From NCBI GenBank assembly GCA_009777245.1, contig WRMF01000006.1:24443-88442 (forward strand): a stretch of DNA of 64,000 bases. Direction: 5' to 3'. The notes under the pieces were generated by a model that saw only the letters and a program-made list of their open reading frames with translations, did no database searches and had not been told where the DNA came from. This stretch comes from Betaproteobacteria bacterium (GTDB taxonomy: Bacteria; Pseudomonadota; Gammaproteobacteria; Burkholderiales; Rhodocyclaceae). Position 1 is the stretch's first letter, and every line of letters starts with the position of its first letter. The position numbers were made by a program, and so were the translations under genes. Of the stretch, positions 1 to 11,210 are shown in pieces.

Positions 1-122
1 TCGCTGAATTGGGACTGACCGAATACGGCATTCGTCTGCCGCTCACCAAACTCGGCGAGGATGGACAGCAAAAAGTAGCCGCCGCCATGCGTCAGGCAGG
101 CATAAAGAAGGAGAAAACATGA
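1..122 (+). CDS. dapA: 4-hydroxy-tetrahydrodipicolinate synthase, C-terminal end (partial)
   Basis: Only the last 39 codons are in the window, read from base 3 to the TGA at 120-122. The peptide LGLTEYGIRLPLTKL followed by an alanine-rich helix and RQAG resembles the conserved C-terminus of DapA, which condenses pyruvate with aspartate semialdehyde in lysine and diaminopimelate synthesis. The stop overlaps the ATG of the next gene (ATGA). The next gene is bamC, the usual downstream partner of dapA (hence its old name dapX). The identification rests on this short tail plus synteny. Confidence 0.8.
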   Translation, partial: AELGLTEYGIRLPLTKLGEDGQQKVAAAMRQAGIKKEKT

Positions 123-1414
123 GCCTAGCATTTTCGATACGTAAAGCAATCACGGAGCAACCAACCCTCTCCCCCAGACCCTCTCCCACTCGCGGCGCAG
201 CCACAAGCGGGAGAGGGGAGCGCGCCGCAGAATGCCTCTCCCCCAATTCTTCTCCCGCAAGCGAAAGAGGGAAGCGCGCCGCAGAATGTTCCTTCAGTCC
301 GTCCGCGATAGGGGCACTGTTTCCTCTCATTGTCCTGCTCTCGTTCGCGCTTGCCGCCTGTAGCGCCGCAATCCCGGATACAAAAAGAATTGATTACAAA
401 TCCGCCAGTCAGCGCGTCCCCACCCTGGAAATTCCGCCAGACTTGACCCAAATCACCCATGACGGTCGCTTTAGCGTGCCGGGCAGGAGCGGAACCACCC
501 TTTCGGAACTTGAGGCCGAACGCGCCCCCAATCAGGCGCAAAATTCCAGCGTCCTGCCGGAAATTGACAACTTGAGAATTGAACGCTCCGGCAATCAACG
601 CTGGCTGGTCGCGGCGATTCCGCCGGATCGCCTCTGGGATTCGGTCAAGGATTTCTGGCAGGAGCTGGGCTTCATCATCGCCATAGAAGCGCCAGAAGCC
701 GGAATAATGGAAACCGATTGGGCGGAAAACCGCGCCAACATCCCCGACGATTTAATCCGCAGAACCCTGGGACGGCTGCTCGATTCGCTCTATTCCACCG
801 GCGAGCGCGACAAATTCCGCACCCGCTTTGAACCCGGCGAGGCACTGGGCACGACAGACATTTTCATCAGCAATCGCCGCATGGAAGAGGTCTACACCAC
901 CTCCGCCAGAGACGACACCCGCTGGCAACCCGCGCCTTCCGACCCGGAACTGGAAGCGGAAATGCTGCGCCGCCTCATGGTTCGCCTGGGCAGCGATGAA
1001 CGCCGCGCCGAAGCGGCAATCGCCAGCGCCCGCACGGAAGACCGCGCTCGCCTGATTTCCGGCGAGGACGGCAGCATTCTGGAAGTGGAAGAACGCTTTG
1101 ACCGCGCCTGGCGGCGAGTCGGCCTCGCGCTTGATCGGACAGGATTCACCGTCGAAGACCGGGATCGCAGCCGGGGACTGTATTTCGTCCGTTACGTCGA
1201 CTCGGCGGAAGCCGGAAAGAAAGAACAAGGCTGGTTCTCGCGCCTGTTCTCCTGGGGAAGCGACAAAAACGCCATTCCGGCTACGCAATACCGAATCCAT
1301 CTTGGCGCGGAAGGCGACATAACCCGCATTCAGGTGCTTTCCGCCGAAGGCGGCATTGATCAGTCCGCAAGCGCAAGGCAAATCCTCGCCCTGCTTTTGG
1401 AGCAGTTGCGCTAA
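119..1414 (+). CDS. bamC: Outer membrane protein assembly factor BamC (NlpB lipoprotein), N-terminus expanded by a repeat
   Basis: BamC is a lipoprotein of the BAM complex, which folds beta-barrel proteins into the outer membrane. The lipoprotein signal is visible as a hydrophobic stretch IVLLSFALAAC with the lipidated Cys at residue 81. The N-terminal unstructured part (IPDTKRIDYKSA...LEIPPDLT) and two helix-grip domains follow. A normal lipoprotein signal is about 20-25 residues. Here about 45 residues encoded by REP-like repeats (bases 165-288) sit between MSLAFSIRKAIT and the hydrophobic core. No in-frame ATG, GTG or TTG lies between base 119 and the Cys codon, so translation must cross the repeat. 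The gene is translationally coupled to dapA by ATGA. Export efficiency with such a long n-region is unknown. Confidence 0.88.
   Translation: MSLAFSIRKAITEQPTLSPRPSPTRGAATSGRGERAAECLSPNSSPASERGKRAAECSFSPSAIGALFPLIVLLSFALAACSAAIPDTKRIDYKSASQRVPTLEIPPDLTQITHDGRFSVPGRSGTTLSELEAERAPNQAQNSSVLPEIDNLRIERSGNQRWLVAAIPPDRLWDSVKDFWQELGFIIAIEAPEAGIMETDWAENRANIPDDLIRRTLGRLLDSLYSTGERDKFRTRFEPGEALGTTDIFISNRRMEEVYTTSARDDTRWQPAPSDPELEAEMLRRLMVRLGSDERRAEAAIASARTEDRARLISGEDGSILEVEERFDRAWRRVGLALDRTGFTVEDRDRSRGLYFVRYVDSAEAGKKEQGWFSRLFSWGSDKNAIPATQYRIHLGAEGDITRIQVLSAEGGIDQSASARQILALLLEQLR
165..288. repeat. REP-like palindromic repeat inside the bamC signal-peptide region
   Basis: Two degenerate units occur in tandem. 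Each has CTCTCCC...CGCAAGCG or ACAAGCGGGAGAGGGGAG arms and each is followed by GCGCGCCGCAGAATG. The family is the same as the intergenic copies at 1459, 8580, 13723 and 40573. It reads in frame through bamC. Confidence 0.8.
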
Positions 1415-1458
1415 GGCCGGTTGTGCGTACCTCTTTCTCCAGGCTTACGCTGCGTCAG

Positions 1459-1566
1459 CCCTCTCCCCTGCCCCTCTCCCGCAAGCGGGAGAGGGGAGTG
1501 TTTCCCTCTCACTTGTGGGAGAGTGTGGTCACTCGCGGCGTGGCCAAAAGGCCGGGAGAGGGTGCG
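1459..1566. repeat. Intergenic REP-like palindrome cluster
   Basis: The bamC-ubiB gap (1415-1700) contains a near-perfect CTCTCCCGCAAGCGGGAGAG hairpin, then a second pair of arms (CTCTCACTTGTGGGAGAG) and a GGCCAAAAGGCC hairpin. No gene is seen in the gap. Confidence 0.85.
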
Positions 1567-1617
1567 TGAAATGTACTCACTTGAGCCGAAACCGCTCCAG
1601 TGGGCAGGGGAATCAGG

Positions 1618-1661
1618 CAAACCCCCGCCCCTTCGGGGCACCCCCTTTCAAAAGGGGGCTT
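1618..1661. repeat. C-rich palindromic element (CAAACCCCC...CCCCCTTTCAAAAGGGGG)
   Basis: This is one copy of a second repeat family. It has a CAAACCCCCGCC head, a short GGGGC hairpin and a terminal CCCCCTTT-C-AAAAGGGGG palindrome. Related copies lie at 57479, 59638 and, inverted, at 61179. Confidence 0.8.
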
Positions 1662-1700
1662 TCCTCTGATCCCTGACCCCTGTCTTCTGTCCCCTGACTC

Positions 1701-3212
1701 ATGCGCCTCTTTCGCCTTCTGAAAATTATCATAATCGCCAACCGCTACGGGCTGGATCAGATGGCGCTTGGCATCAATCGTCCCAAAATCGCCCGCTTTT
1801 TGAGAGTTGTCCTGTTTTGGCGCAATCTTTCCCGACCGCGCGCCCAACGCCTTAAAAACGCGCTGGAACAATTAGGGCCGATTTTCGTTAAATTCGGCCA
1901 GGCGCTCTCCACCCGCCGCGACCTCTTGCCGGAAGACATCGCGGATGAACTCTCCCTCCTGCAAGATCAGGCTCCGCCCTTCGCGCCGGAATTGGCGCTG
2001 GCCGAAATCTCCCGCGTCTATGGTCGTCCCGCCCATGAAGTTTTCGCAAAATTCGAGGAGACGCCGATTGCCTCGGCATCAGTCGCGCAAGTGCATCTCG
2101 CCCTTCTCCCCGACGGACGCGAAGTAGCCGTTAAAATCCTCCGCCCCGACATCGAACAGGTCATCGAACACGATCTGGCCTTGATGGATACGGCGGCGAC
2201 ATTGCTGGAAAAAATCCTGATTGACGCAAAACGCCTGAAAGCCCGGCAAGTCGTCGCGGAATTTGCCAAATATCTGCGCTTTGAGCTGGATTTGATGCGG
2301 GAAGCGGCAAACTGCTCGCAGCTTAAACGCAATTTCGCCAATTCCGACCTCATCGTCATCCCGGAAGTATATTGGGAATGGTGCGCCCCTACCGTAATGG
2401 TCATGGAACGAATGCGCGGCATTCCGATCTCGAAAATTGAAGCCCTGCGCGAAAATGGCATTGATCTCTCCCGTCTTGCCGCGACTGGTGTCGAGATTTT
2501 CTTCACCCAGGTTTTCCGCGACGGATTTTTTCATGCCGACATGCATCCGGGAAATATCTTCGTCCGCGCCGACGGGCGTTACATCGCGGTTGATTTCGGC
2601 ATCGTAAGCGCGCTTACCGAACACGACAAGAATTATCTGGCGCGAAATTTTCTCGCTTTCTTCCGTCGCGATTACCGAACAGTAGCGGAAAACCACGTCG
2701 AATCCGGCTGGGTATCCGCCGACACCAGGATTGACGAATTCGAGGCAAGCATCCGCTCCGTATGCGAACCGATTTTCGCCCGCCCATTGAAGGATATTTC
2801 CTTCGGCAAGCTCCTGCTTCGCCTGTTCCAGACCTGCCGCGAATTCGATGTGGAAATTCAGCCGCAACTGATCATGCTGCAAAAAACCCTGCTCAACATC
2901 GAAGGTCTGGGAAGGCAGCTCGACCCGGAACTGGATTTGTGGCAAACCGCCAAGCCATTTCTCGAACGCTGGATGAGCGAACAAATCGGCTGGCGAGGCG
3001 CATTGAAAAGCATCCGGGAAGAAGCGCCGCGCTGGGCGCGGGAATTGCCGCAACTGCCAAGGCTCCTGCATCAGGCGCTCGCGAAAAAACACTCAAACGC
3101 CATTCTGGAGGAAAAACTGGCAAGGCTGTCAATCGCGCAAAAATGGCTTGTCTTTCTGATTCTCACCAACCTTGCGCTAACCGGCGCGTTGATTTTCCGC
3201 TTTTTTTCATAG
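1701..3212 (+). CDS. ubiB: UbiB, ABC1/ADCK-family kinase-like ATPase of ubiquinone synthesis
   Basis: The 503-residue length is typical of UbiB, an atypical kinase-like ATPase of the inner membrane needed for ubiquinone biosynthesis. Visible family motifs are the KxGQ signature ([13 protein letters not shown]), the alanine-rich loop ([10 protein letters not shown]) in place of a P-loop, the lysine of VAVKILRP, the catalytic HADMHPGN and the metal-binding VDFGIV. A C-terminal membrane anchor ([18 protein letters not shown]) is present. The start is the ATG after the repeat-filled gap. The SNF2 gene begins four bases after the stop, so the two are probably co-transcribed. Confidence 0.95.
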   Translation: MRLFRLLKIIIIANRYGLDQMALGINRPKIARFLRVVLFWRNLSRPRAQRLKNALEQLGPIFVKFGQALSTRRDLLPEDIADELSLLQDQAPPFAPELALAEISRVYGRPAHEVFAKFEETPIASASVAQVHLALLPDGREVAVKILRPDIEQVIEHDLALMDTAATLLEKILIDAKRLKARQVVAEFAKYLRFELDLMREAANCSQLKRNFANSDLIVIPEVYWEWCAPTVMVMERMRGIPISKIEALRENGIDLSRLAATGVEIFFTQVFRDGFFHADMHPGNIFVRADGRYIAVDFGIVSALTEHDKNYLARNFLAFFRRDYRTVAENHVESGWVSADTRIDEFEASIRSVCEPIFARPLKDISFGKLLLRLFQTCREFDVEIQPQLIMLQKTLLNIEGLGRQLDPELDLWQTAKPFLERWMSEQIGWRGALKSIREEAPRWARELPQLPRLLHQALAKKHSNAILEEKLARLSIAQKWLVFLILTNLALTGALIFRFFS

Positions 3213-3215
3213 CAC

Positions 3216-5732
3216 ATGACAAACTCCAGCGGAATGTCGTCCGGCACGCTCTCCTGGCTTGCCGACTTGAAGAATTTAAGCCAGGCCGTGGAAAACCGGC
3301 AAAAAGGCGAATCAAGGCCCGGCGTTCTTTATCGGCTGCAATGGTCAAGGCATGACCTGTTTTCCGGCGTTGAGATCGCGCTCCTGAAAGGAATGGATGC
3401 CCATAAGGCAAGACCCTGGGCGGCAAATGAGCAAGTATTGACCCAGCCGCCCCGTTTCATGGAGGAAGAGGATATTCCCATTCTGCGCCGACTGTTGACG
3501 CTTCCCTGCTCCAAAAACGAGAACGGCGTCCATAACATTTTTTCGCTCGACTGCCGGATTCTCCCCGCCGCACCGGATGACTGCCCCATCCCTCTCTTGC
3601 TCTCCGACATGCTGGCTACCGGCAGGCTGTTCGCCGGAACGCCGCCGGTCATTCTTGCCGAAGGATCGCCCCGGCAAGGGGAAATTGTCTGGCGTGAAGG
3701 GAATCCGCAACCAATCATTCAGGCAAACCCGCCCGCTACCAATATCCTGAAGACCTGGCCGCTTTGGTATCTGGACTGGCAGAAAGGCCAACTCGGTCTT
3801 CTTGATCTTCCGCTCGCCCCGGAAACCCTGGCGGCATTGCAAACGCTTACTGAATCGCCCGAATTCAACCATTCCTGGCACGAAGTCGAATATTGGGACG
3901 CGGAATTGCTCGATGAAAAAGACGGCTGGCTCGGATTGGACATGGGCGTATTTGTCGCCGGTAAACGGGAGCCGCTGGCGCCGATGCTATCCAACTTGAT
4001 CCGGCGCGAATCGCGCTGGCTGGACGCCCTCCAACTCGCGGATATTCCCGATACCGAAATCGTCGACCTGTTTACCGAGGACGGACGACGGCTGAAGGTA
4101 GAGGCGGAACGAATCAAGCCTCTTGCCCGGCTCCTGATTGACCTTTTCGACGGTTATCGGGAAGACAAACCCGCCTTGCGAATATCCCGCTTCGACGCTC
4201 CCCGCCTTGAACAGTTCAAGGATCGCTGGCAATTTCGCGGCGATGATTCGATTCTCGCCCTCGCAGCGCGTCTCAAGGATTCCCACGGCGTAAAAGAAGT
4301 AACCCCGCCTCGCGGCATAAAACTGGAATTGCGCGACTATCAACGCCAGGGACTTGCCTGGCTGCAATATCTGCGCGAACACAATCTTTCCGGCATTCTT
4401 GCCGACGACATGGGATTGGGAAAAACCGCCCAGACCCTTGCCCATCTCCTCATGGAAAAAGAGGCCGGGCGGCTGACCAGCCCTGCCCTGGTGATTCTGC
4501 CGACTTCGCTCATTTTCAACTGGAAAAACGAGGCCGCCTCCTGTGCGCCAGACCTGAAAGTTCTAAGCCTGCACGGTCAGGAACGGGATTCCCTGTTCGA
4601 TTCCATTCCCGAATACGACATGGTTTTGACCACCTATCCGCTTCTCTGGCGCGACAGCGCAAGGCTGACCAAGCATGAATATCATCTTTTGGTTCTGGAT
4701 GAAGCGCAAATGATAAAAAACTCAAGGAGCAGAAGCTCCGCCATCGTGCGCCTACTGCAAGCGCGGCATCGTCTATGCCTTACCGGAACTCCACTGGAAA
4801 ACCATCTTGGCGAAATCTGGACGCAATTTGATTTTCTCCTCCCCGGCTTTTTAGGCGACCAGAGAAGTTTTGTCCGACTATGGAGAAATCCGATTGAGAA
4901 GCGCGGCAACATCCTGCGCCGTGATTTGCTCGCTCGCCGCATTCATCCGTTCATCCTGCGGCGGAAAAAGGACGAAGTGGCAAAGGAACTGCCGGAAAAA
5001 ACCACAATCATCAGAAAGGTCGAGCTTTCTGGCGATCAACGCGACCTGTACGAAGCCGTGCGCGCCGCAATGGATAAACGGGTACGTCTGGAAATAGCCC
5101 AACACGGTTTCACCCGAAGCCAGATTATCATCCTTGACGCGCTTCTCAAACTGCGCCAGGTCTGCTGCGATCCGCGTCTGGTCAAATCAGTAGCCGCCAA
5201 AAAAATACAGGAAAAAGCCAAGCTCAACCTGTTGATGGACATGTTGCCGGAAATGGCGGCGGAAGGACGGCGAATCCTGCTATTTTCCCAATTTACCGCA
5301 ATGCTGGATTTAATCCGGCAAGAGCTTGACCAAATCGGTCTTCCCTACGCCATTCTGACCGGCGAGACCAAAGATCGGGAAACGCCGGTAACGGCATTCC
5401 AGAGCGGAAAAGTTCCCCTCTTTCTGATAAGCCTGAAAGCGGGCGGAGTCGGGCTTAACCTGACGGCGGCGGATACCGTGATTCATTACGATCCGTGGTG
5501 GAATCCGGCGGTGGAAAACCAGGCCACAGACCGCGCCCACAGGATAGGGCAGGACAAGCCGGTTTTTGTCTACAAACTGATTGTAGCCGACAGCATCGAA
5601 GAAAAAATCATTGCCATGCAGGAACAGAAAGCCGACCTTGCCGCCGGGATACTTTCCGAAAACATGGACAAGCAAGTCAAGTTTGACGCCGCCGATTTGA
5701 ATGCCCTGTTCGAGCCGTTGCCGAAGGTATAG
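3216..5732 (+). CDS. SNF2-family DNA-dependent ATPase/helicase
   Basis: This is a bacterial Swi2/Snf2 protein of 838 residues. The N-terminal ~370 residues are not recognisable as a named domain. The C-terminal half has all SNF2 motifs: the Walker A ADDMGLGKT, DEAQ box (LVLDEAQMIKN), motif III LTGTPLEN, the second RecA lobe with LFSQFTAMLDLI, then KAGGVGLNLTAADTVIHYD and the closing QATDRAHRIGQ. Such enzymes translocate on double-stranded DNA or remodel protein-DNA complexes. The exact role (RapA-like recycling, repair or defence) cannot be read from the sequence. It lies three bases after ubiB. Confidence 0.9.
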   Translation: MTNSSGMSSGTLSWLADLKNLSQAVENRQKGESRPGVLYRLQWSRHDLFSGVEIALLKGMDAHKARPWAANEQVLTQPPRFMEEEDIPILRRLLTLPCSKNENGVHNIFSLDCRILPAAPDDCPIPLLLSDMLATGRLFAGTPPVILAEGSPRQGEIVWREGNPQPIIQANPPATNILKTWPLWYLDWQKGQLGLLDLPLAPETLAALQTLTESPEFNHSWHEVEYWDAELLDEKDGWLGLDMGVFVAGKREPLAPMLSNLIRRESRWLDALQLADIPDTEIVDLFTEDGRRLKVEAERIKPLARLLIDLFDGYREDKPALRISRFDAPRLEQFKDRWQFRGDDSILALAARLKDSHGVKEVTPPRGIKLELRDYQRQGLAWLQYLREHNLSGILADDMGLGKTAQTLAHLLMEKEAGRLTSPALVILPTSLIFNWKNEAASCAPDLKVLSLHGQERDSLFDSIPEYDMVLTTYPLLWRDSARLTKHEYHLLVLDEAQMIKNSRSRSSAIVRLLQARHRLCLTGTPLENHLGEIWTQFDFLLPGFLGDQRSFVRLWRNPIEKRGNILRRDLLARRIHPFILRRKKDEVAKELPEKTTIIRKVELSGDQRDLYEAVRAAMDKRVRLEIAQHGFTRSQIIILDALLKLRQVCCDPRLVKSVAAKKIQEKAKLNLLMDMLPEMAAEGRRILLFSQFTAMLDLIRQELDQIGLPYAILTGETKDRETPVTAFQSGKVPLFLISLKAGGVGLNLTAADTVIHYDPWWNPAVENQATDRAHRIGQDKPVFVYKLIVADSIEEKIIAMQEQKADLAAGILSENMDKQVKFDAADLNALFEPLPKV

Positions 5733-5960
5733 TTATTGTATTTTAAGTATATAAAAGATAAATACAATAAAAAGGCTTCGGGCAAAGATGTTGATAAGCA
5801 TTAAAACTACTTATTAATCAATAAGTTATATCAAAAACATTGATGCTGAAAAGGGCTTGGCAGGCTGTGGATGAAATCTGGACAAATAATCGGAAAAATC
5901 TGTTTTTCCCGTTTGTCCAGAACTAATCCACGCCTTGCCAACAGCTTTTTCACAGGCTCG
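5733..5960. other. A/T-rich intergenic region with DnaA-box-like sites, possible origin relic
   Basis: No gene is seen between the SNF2 gene and gyrB. Bases 5733-5850 are strikingly A/T-rich. Three near-consensus DnaA boxes occur: TGTTGATAA (about 5790), TGTGGATGA (about 5866) and TTTTTCACA (5946-5954). With dnaN and gyrB adjacent, this could be part of oriC or a remnant of it. The boxes are imperfect and dnaA is absent, so this is inference. Confidence 0.3.
5878..5920. terminator. Long imperfect hairpin, possible bidirectional terminator
   Basis: TCTGGACAAA is repeated as its exact reverse complement TTTGTCCAGA, with inner arms CGGAAAAA and TTTTTCCCG around a TCTG loop. It lies between the convergent SNF2 (+) and gyrB (-) genes and could terminate both. 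Confidence 0.5.
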
Positions 5961-6075
5961 TGAGCCCCCCAACCTGAAGGTTGGGGCTTCCTCGCCGCAG
6001 ATGAGGGGAGCCTCAATGCTCCACAAAACAACTGTCTCGCTCACCCCGCAATAAATGGCGAGGCTTCTTCGAGAC
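5960..6075. repeat. Dispersed hairpin-ended repeat (family c), copy 1
   Basis: The copy begins with the hairpin CCCCAACC-TGAA-GGTTGGGG, then CTTCCTCG, CCTCAATGCTCCACAAAACA, ACTGTCTCGCTCACC and ATAAATGGCGAGG. It shares this order of blocks with copies at 13591, 23352, 32545 (inverted) and 52163. Confidence 0.75.
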
Positions 6076-6081
6076 GCGTGG

Positions 6082-8547
<2,466 letters not shown>

Positions 8548-8579
8548 TTAAAAATAGAATTGGGGGAAATGGAACAACT

Positions 8580-8627
8580 CCCCTCTCCCGCTTGCGGCGC
8601 GAGTGGGAGGGGGTTGGGGAGAGGGCT
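8580..8627. repeat. REP-like palindrome between dnaN and gyrB
   Basis: CCCTCTCCCGCTTGCGGCG is followed by GAGTGGGAGGGGGTTGGGGA. This is the same family as the copies at 1459 and 40573. It lies in the 138-bp dnaN-gyrB gap. Confidence 0.8.
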
Positions 8628-8673
8628 GTTACGCATGGGGAGCTTGAATCGCTCCGGCTCGCTCGTGGAGCGG

Positions 8674-9783
8674 TCAGATACGCATCGGCATCACAACATA
8701 CTTGAAGCGGTCATTGTCCGGCATGGTGATCAAGGCGCTGGAAGTCGCGTCGTTGAAACTCCAGCAGACTTTTTCGCCGGAGAGGTTGTTCAACACGTCC
8801 AGAAGGTAGGTCACGTTGAAGCCTACATCTAGCGGCGCGCCGGTGTACTCTACTTCGATTTCTTCCTGCGCTTCTTCCTGCTCGGCGTTGGCGGCGATGA
8901 TTTTAAGCAGGTTCTCTTCAAGAAGGACGCGTATGCCCCGGAATTTTTCATTGGTCAGAATGGCGACGCGCGACATGGCAGTATGCAAACCCTGCCGATC
9001 CGCAAACATGTGGAGGGAAAGGTTTGTGGGAATGACCCGCTCGTAGTCCGGGAATTTGCCGTCAATCAGCTTGGAAACCAGTATCGTGCTGCCGAATTCA
9101 AAGCGAATCTGATTTGCGCTCCCGGTGATTTTCAGCGGTTCGTCGTTATCCGCTAACAGGCGGTTCAATTCCAACACGGTCTTGCGCGGCAAAATCATTT
9201 CCTGCTTGGGGAAATCGGTTTCGATGTCCATGCTGTTGTAGGCAAGACGGTGGCTGTCGGTCGCGGCGCAGGAAAGCTTGTTGCCATTCACTATCAGCAG
9301 GAGACCGTTCAGGTAGTAGCGGACATCCTGGGCGGCCATTGCGTACTGGGTCTTGCCAATCAACTGGCGAAAATTCTTCTGGGTCACGGTGAAGGTTTTT
9401 TCTTCCCCGCCGGTAGCGGCGGTCATGCGCGGGAAATCCTGGGGGGGCAGGGTTTGCAGGGAAAAACGGCTTCTTCCCGCTTTCAGGAGCAGGCGTTTTT
9501 CTTCCATGTCCAGGGTAATTTGCGCCGATTCGGGGAGCGACCGCAGAATGTCTTGCAGTTTTTTTGCGGCAACTGTCACCGAGCCGTCGTTGTCGCCTCC
9601 TACGTTTTCGCTTGTCGCCGCGATTTGAATTTCAATGTCGGTTGCAACCAGGGTCAGTTTGCCGCCTTCCTTTTCCAACAACACATTGGAAAGAATGGGT
9701 AGGGTGTGGCGTCTTTCCACGACGCCTGAGACTGATTGCAGCGGGTTTAACAGAACATCCCTTGGGCTTTGCAGAATGATCAT
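8674..9783 (-). CDS. dnaN: DNA polymerase III beta subunit (sliding clamp)
   Basis: This is the ring-shaped processivity clamp that tethers polymerase III and other partners to DNA. The 369 residues fit the family (about 367). Three clamp domains can be followed, with VERRHTLPILSNVLLE near the N-terminus, TDSHRLAY in the second domain and the C-terminal MPMRI, close to the usual MPMRL end that forms part of the partner-binding pocket. The start was set at ATG 9783 (MIILQSPRD) with an upstream AAGGAAA. A longer frame to 9927 adds 48 residues with no clamp similarity. dnaA is not upstream; a DUF1343 gene is. Confidence 0.97.
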   Translation of the reverse strand: MIILQSPRDVLLNPLQSVSGVVERRHTLPILSNVLLEKEGGKLTLVATDIEIQIAATSENVGGDNDGSVTVAAKKLQDILRSLPESAQITLDMEEKRLLLKAGRSRFSLQTLPPQDFPRMTAATGGEEKTFTVTQKNFRQLIGKTQYAMAAQDVRYYLNGLLLIVNGNKLSCAATDSHRLAYNSMDIETDFPKQEMILPRKTVLELNRLLADNDEPLKITGSANQIRFEFGSTILVSKLIDGKFPDYERVIPTNLSLHMFADRQGLHTAMSRVAILTNEKFRGIRVLLEENLLKIIAANAEQEEAQEEIEVEYTGAPLDVGFNVTYLLDVLNNLSGEKVCWSFNDATSSALITMPDNDRFKYVVMPMRI

Positions 9784-9884
9784 GATCCGGTTTCCTTGTT
9801 TAGAATGGGCAGGGGTCGGAGACAAGTTTGTCGCCGTTTTCCTAACCCCTAATGATAACAGCAGAGGCGCGTTTCTGGGCAAAT

Positions 9885-11084
9885 TCAGGCAGGGTAGAGC
9901 AAAAATTCTTCTCGCTCGTGTCGCCATTCTTGTTCGTCTATACGGGCGATCTCGTCCAGATCATTTGGGGTTGCCGCCGGATCGTCTACCCACTGTCGCA
10001 AGAGCGGACTGCCGTTGATTAGATCAATGGGAAGGCGCTGAAATTCATACTCATAGGCAAACTCGCGCCAGAGCGGATAATCGGGATAGAGCCGCCGGAT
10101 GGCTTTGAAGACGAGCGCCAGCAAACGCCAGGGGCGAAATTTCTCATGATCGTAGTGCGGATGTTCCACGTGAAACTGAATGCCGTGACACAGTTTCCCG
10201 ACATGCTTGTGGAAGGTAGGCTCAAACCAGATTTCGCGCAGGCGGCAGCCCAAAAGCCAATCGGGCGCGAGCTTTTCCATTTCCGTGAGGAGCAATCTGG
10301 CATCCACATCCGGCGCGCCGAACAACTCCAAAGGACGAGTTGTGCCCCTGCCTTCGGAAAGGGTTGTTCCTTCAAGCAGCACCGTTCCAGCATAGGCGCG
10401 CGCCATTGAGAGATTCGCCGCGTTGGGACTGGGATTGACCCAGGCGCGTTCCGGCCAGCCAAAGCAGGGGGGATCATTCGCGCTCCAGCCTTGCATGGGA
10501 ATGATCCGGCAATCCAGATTCAGAGGGACTGCAAACCGGCGGGCAAGCTCTCCCATCGTTAACCCATGCCGCATCGGGATGAGGTCTGCGCCGACAAAAC
10601 TCTCCCACCCGGCTTTGAGCTTCAAGCCCTCGATCGGACGCCCTGCCGGATTCGGGCGATCCAGTACCCAGACGGATTTTCCTCGCGTCGCGCAATCTTC
10701 CAGCACATAGCGGAGAGTGGTGATGAAGGTATAAATCCGGCAGCCCAAATCCTGCAAATCGACGAGCAACACATCAAAAGCGTCCAGCATGGTCTCATTC
10801 AAGCGGCGAGTCTCGCCGTACAGGCTGAAAACCGGAATACCAAGGCGGGGGTCGGTGAAATTGTCCGATTCCACCATGTTGTCCTGTTTGTCGCCCTTGA
10901 TTCCATGTTGCGGCCCGAAGGCGGCAGTCAGGCGAATGTCGGCAAGTTCTGCCAGCGCATCCAGCGCGTTTGTCAAGTCCTTGGTGACCGAGGCGGGATT
11001 GGCAAGCAGAGCTATGCGCTTGCCCGCGAGCGGTCGGCGCAATTCGGAATCAGCAAGAAGACGGTCAAGGCCAAACAGGATCAT
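9885..11084 (-). CDS. DUF1343 family protein, NamZ-like exo-beta-N-acetylmuramidase
   Basis: The 399-residue protein fits DUF1343, whose characterised member NamZ cleaves MurNAc from the non-reducing end of peptidoglycan fragments. Recognisable stretches are GKRIALLANPASVT, FGPQHGIKG, IPVFSLYGETRRL, VDLQDLGCRIYTFI, WVLDRPNPAGR and the LLEGTTLSEGRGTTRPLEL block. Family members are often secreted, but no signal peptide is evident here, which suggests a cytoplasmic recycling role. It lies upstream of dnaN on the same strand with a 100-bp gap. Confidence 0.88.
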   Translation of the reverse strand: MILFGLDRLLADSELRRPLAGKRIALLANPASVTKDLTNALDALAELADIRLTAAFGPQHGIKGDKQDNMVESDNFTDPRLGIPVFSLYGETRRLNETMLDAFDVLLVDLQDLGCRIYTFITTLRYVLEDCATRGKSVWVLDRPNPAGRPIEGLKLKAGWESFVGADLIPMRHGLTMGELARRFAVPLNLDCRIIPMQGWSANDPPCFGWPERAWVNPSPNAANLSMARAYAGTVLLEGTTLSEGRGTTRPLELFGAPDVDARLLLTEMEKLAPDWLLGCRLREIWFEPTFHKHVGKLCHGIQFHVEHPHYDHEKFRPWRLLALVFKAIRRLYPDYPLWREFAYEYEFQRLPIDLINGSPLLRQWVDDPAATPNDLDEIARIDEQEWRHEREEFLLYPA

Positions 11085-11210
11085 GGGAAAAATTATTGTG
11101 GGAAAGATGGCGCATTTTAACGGGTTTCACGTGAAACAATCGCATGTTTGAAGTCTCTGCAAGTGTTAGAATAAGAGAATTAATGCGGCAAGCTGCGAGA
11201 GGAGAAAATT

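Noticed and set aside
2079..3092. 337-codon frame antisense to ubiB
   Set aside because: It overlaps a clear ubiB gene with intact motifs and encodes nothing recognisable.
9784..9927. 48-residue N-terminal extension of DnaN
   Set aside because: No similarity to clamps, and an AAGGAAA-preceded ATG at 9783 gives the standard N-terminus.
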